From assembly GCF_937616625.2 (NCBI RefSeq), contig NC_065574.1, forward strand, positions 55,580,052 through 55,644,051: 64,000 nucleotides of DNA, written 5' to 3'. A program made the translations under genes and the position numbers. The stretch comes from Mercurialis annua. Taxonomy: Eukaryota; Streptophyta; Magnoliopsida; Malpighiales; Euphorbiaceae. Below are positions 61,401 to 64,000 of this stretch, one piece after another (within the stretch, counting starts at the first letter, position 1; each line of letters opens with the position of its first letter). The notes beneath the pieces are model-generated. The model was not told where the DNA came from, did no database searches, and saw only the letters and a program-made list of their open reading frames with translations.

Positions 61401-64000
61401 TAATGCTGATCAAATTTAAATTACTGCTTATTATATATAAAGGATGTCTCCTTCTCTTTTCTAGTGTTTCATTAATACTAATGACACAAATGTTTGCAGA
61501 GTCAAAGATCCAAATCTCGAAGGCTCGTTTTAAAGTAAGCAACAATTTGTGAGCCTATCTCCATTGCTGTTTATTATTAGTTATTTCTTGTTTGACTTTT
61601 TTCTTCTATCATTTGTCTTTGCTTTTTTCACCCCAATCAATATTTTATTTTTCCTAGTGATGATGATGATGAAGATAAGATTGTTTGGAATGTGGAATGT
61701 CATTACACTCAAGCTGAAATTGATGGGTCTGTTTTTAGTCTTGGAGATTGTGCAAGTGTGGAGGTAACCCTCACCGAGTATCCTTTTTTCTCATGTCATT
61801 TCACCTATTCTTGTATTTTTTGTTTTCTATTTGCTATGTCATAATTTTATGTTTGCCTTTTGTTTTGATGTTATATGATACCATGGTGTATCAAAATGCT
61901 CTTAAAAAATGACGTTTCGAAATAGAACATATGCTTTAGGCCATAGGTTCTTGTAGGTCTTTCTCTATTTTTTCAATTGAATTTCTTTTATTTTTTAGTA
62001 GCAAAAGTTCATGGAATAGTTGATGGCATAGCCATAAGAAGTGGAAGAAAAGGAGACCTTGTGAAGAATTCTCGTGCAATGTGCATTTTTCTGTTGTCCT
62101 GTGTTCTACATCTCTTTTAAAACACAATGGGTGAAGAATTGTCAATTTGTGCTTGGAATGACATGATTAACTCGGATGATTGCTTCTTGGATTTTGTTGC
62201 TAGTTGGGCTCTCAATATTATATTCTACATGGTTGCGCTGATACCAGGACATTGTGAGAACTGAGAAGAATGATATATGTTGAGCACACTTGGCATAGCA
62301 TATGATTAAATCCCAAGCTTGACCTTGACACCTTGTGCTAGGAATTTCCTTTTCCCAGTTTTGTCTTGAGTTGAGTTTCTTTTTTGTTTTCAGTTGATTT
62401 AAGAAATCAAAATAGTGGACAAACTTATGCCCTGTTTGCCTGGTCCAATCCTTTGATGTGACCTCTCCACTTATCTTTGGTATTATCTCTGTTCCCCTTG
62501 AGATAGAGAAGAAAAAAGATAAGCTAGATGACTTTGAACTTTTAGAGTTGAATTTTTCCTCAGTTGGCTGGAGTTTGCATCTAGGAACTCCCAAATGCTG
62601 AAGATGTGGAATTCTGTCTTTTGCCCTTCTAGTTTGATGGATATTTGTTTTGCTAAAGAAGAAGACGCCTTCAATTCCTTTTCGAAGAGTTAGTTAAATT
62701 ATTTTTGGTGATAGTGATAATGAAATCATAGTTGGAGACTCACCTAATAGCTTGTGTTTTTGATGGATAGATTACTTAATATGGTATGAAAAGCCCCTAT
62801 GATCAAAAGGTCTAGAATTTGATCCTTGGTAACTCCATATGATTAATTATAGATTTGAGCGTAAGATGAGTTTGTGTGTTTGTTCACATTTCAAAGCCCA
62901 GTGGCATGCGAGAGTTTCTTTGAAATAATAAATTCATAGTTAAAGTCTCACCTAATAGCTTGAGATTTCGAGTTTACTTTTTTTGGAGTTATCAGGTCAA
63001 GTTCATCCTTTAGTACCTGCCCTGAATTTTTTTTTGAAGTCTTTGCTTATCTGCTACTAGTTTGCTTGTATGTTTTGTCTGAATTTATGGCTGCTCTGGA
63101 ATGCTTTACTTGTTTATCTGCTAAAGTATGAAGAAAAAATGTTCTGTGTTCATCCTTGATTAATACATTACAGAGCATATGAACAAGAAAAGAATACTGG
63201 TTATTGAAGAAACATAATGATCAAAATTTATTTGAAGTTAGTTTCAATGTGATTGCAGTTGAACTACCAAAAGATTTGAAACTCTCACGATTTCTCTAGT
63301 TTTATTACCTGGACCATTATTTACCTGTATGATAGTGCCTTCAAACTTTCTAGAAAGATGTGTTTTCCTCCATCCCTTTCTAATTTGATTCGTTAATTGT
63401 CTTTTTTTCTTTTGCAAAATCAACAAATTGTATTAACTGACAGTTATTCATCTAAAAACTTCCAATTCATGCTGTCTGATTATATGAAGACTTTGAGGGT
63501 CCTCTCCCATAGATGACCCGAACCCCACCCAATTTGAACGCCTCCCCTCCTTCCTCAATCCTCCCAACCCCCAAGTACTATATGAATAGTCCATGAGGAA
63601 GGCAAAATATGCTGAATAAGCTTAATGAATAAATTCAGTGAGCTGTCTAAAGGACTTTAATTTTTTTTTTTTGCTTCAGGGTGATGGAGGGCTAATGCAT
63701 GTTGGCAGAATTATTGAGTTTTTCAAAACAACAGATGGAGAAGATTATTTCAGGGTCCAATGGTTTTACAGAGCTGAAGATACAGTGAGCAGCATAATTT
63801 TGTGGTTTACTTGTTTGGTCAATTTCTCATGGTTACATTGTAATGCTTTCCTTCATTTGTTTCCTCAGGTTATAAAACAAGAGGCTAGTTTTCATGACAA
63901 GAAGCGATTATTTTATTCAAAAGTAATGAATGATAATCCAATAAATTGCATTATTTCAAAAGTCGATGTTGTACAGGTATCATCTATGGTATGGTTCAAG
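58424..64000 (+). CDS. CMT2: Chromomethylase, CMT2-like DNA (cytosine-5) methyltransferase, 5' part
   Basis: Plant-specific enzyme that methylates non-CG cytosines at H3K9-methylated chromatin. Exons seen: 58424-58738, 58837-58868, 58989-59634, 61500-61534, 61658-61763, 63680-63784 and 63869-63976, all in frame. The gene runs off the window, so the chromodomain and catalytic motifs are not here. The first ~325 residues are Ser-rich and poorly conserved, with PVPSEEAQEKWQWRYEMK before the BAH domain. BAH blocks: VWNVECHYTQAEIDGSVFSL, HVGRIIEFFKTTDGEDYF, RVQWFYRAEDT, FHDKKRLFYSKVMNDNPI and CIISKVDVVQ. The long N-terminus favours CMT2 over CMT3, as does the neighbourhood (XTH29 and CMT2 are close in Arabidopsis). 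Introns 3 and 5 are each about 1.9 kb; intron 5 holds a TRIM-like relic. Confidence 0.9.
62720..63010 (+). mobile_element. TRIM-like LTR relic in chromomethylase intron 5
   Basis: A primer-binding-like TGGTATGAAAAGC (compare TGGTATCAGAGC, complementary to initiator tRNA-Met) lies at 62782. It follows an LTR-end-like stretch with CTCACCTAATAGCTTG (62739-62754). The same stretch recurs at 62947-62962, giving direct repeats 208 bp apart. The short interior has no coding. This is the arrangement of a miniature LTR element, degraded. Confidence 0.58.

Overview
This is a 64-kb, AT-rich piece of plant nuclear DNA. The genes have GT-AG introns of very uneven length, and the protein set (group III XTH, plastid GPAT, DUF760, chromomethylase) points to a eudicot. 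The species cannot be named from the sequence. Splice junctions were placed by hand, using reading-frame continuity and recalled homologue sequence.

Genes from left to right: (1) an XTH29/30-like xyloglucan endotransglucosylase/hydrolase on the minus strand, with a 6.1-kb third intron holding an antisense, 5'-truncated LINE; (2) a DUF760 protein on the plus strand, related to the UV-B-induced chloroplast protein At3g17800; (3) an ABHD17-like alpha/beta hydrolase on the minus strand with an unusual cysteine-rich tail; (4) plastid glycerol-3-phosphate acyltransferase (ATS1) on the minus strand, 12 exons over 12 kb; (5) mitochondrial ribosomal protein bL35 on the plus strand, 4 exons; (6) eIF3 subunit h on the minus strand, 12 exons; (7) the first seven exons of a CMT2-type chromomethylase on the plus strand, cut off by the right end of the window. 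From memory, the order DUF760 / XTH / alpha-beta hydrolase / ATS1 resembles Arabidopsis At1g32160-At1g32200, and XTH29 with CMT2 resembles the At4g18990-At4g19020 region. The window may therefore be an ancestral-type block from which both derive.

Between and inside the genes there is a dense layer of mostly non-autonomous transposable elements: a 3-kb Helitron candidate (9256-12284), Mutator-type MITEs with 9-bp target duplications, hAT-type MITEs with 8-bp duplications, a Stowaway MITE, a solo LTR inserted in a LINE relic, TRIM-like pieces with primer-binding sites, SINE tails, and a 1.3-kb foldback element full of AAAC/GTTT palindromes. A short chimeric plastid insertion (rpoC1 joined to trnS) lies near 50.4 kb. 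The genes do not form one pathway: they cover cell-wall remodelling, plastid lipid synthesis, two translation systems, probable protein depalmitoylation and non-CG DNA methylation. I saw no prokaryote-like or clearly unprecedented system. The least conventional items are the alanine-rich insert inside the LINE ORF, the cysteine-rich hydrolase tail, the chimeric plastid insertion and the 56-57 kb foldback element.
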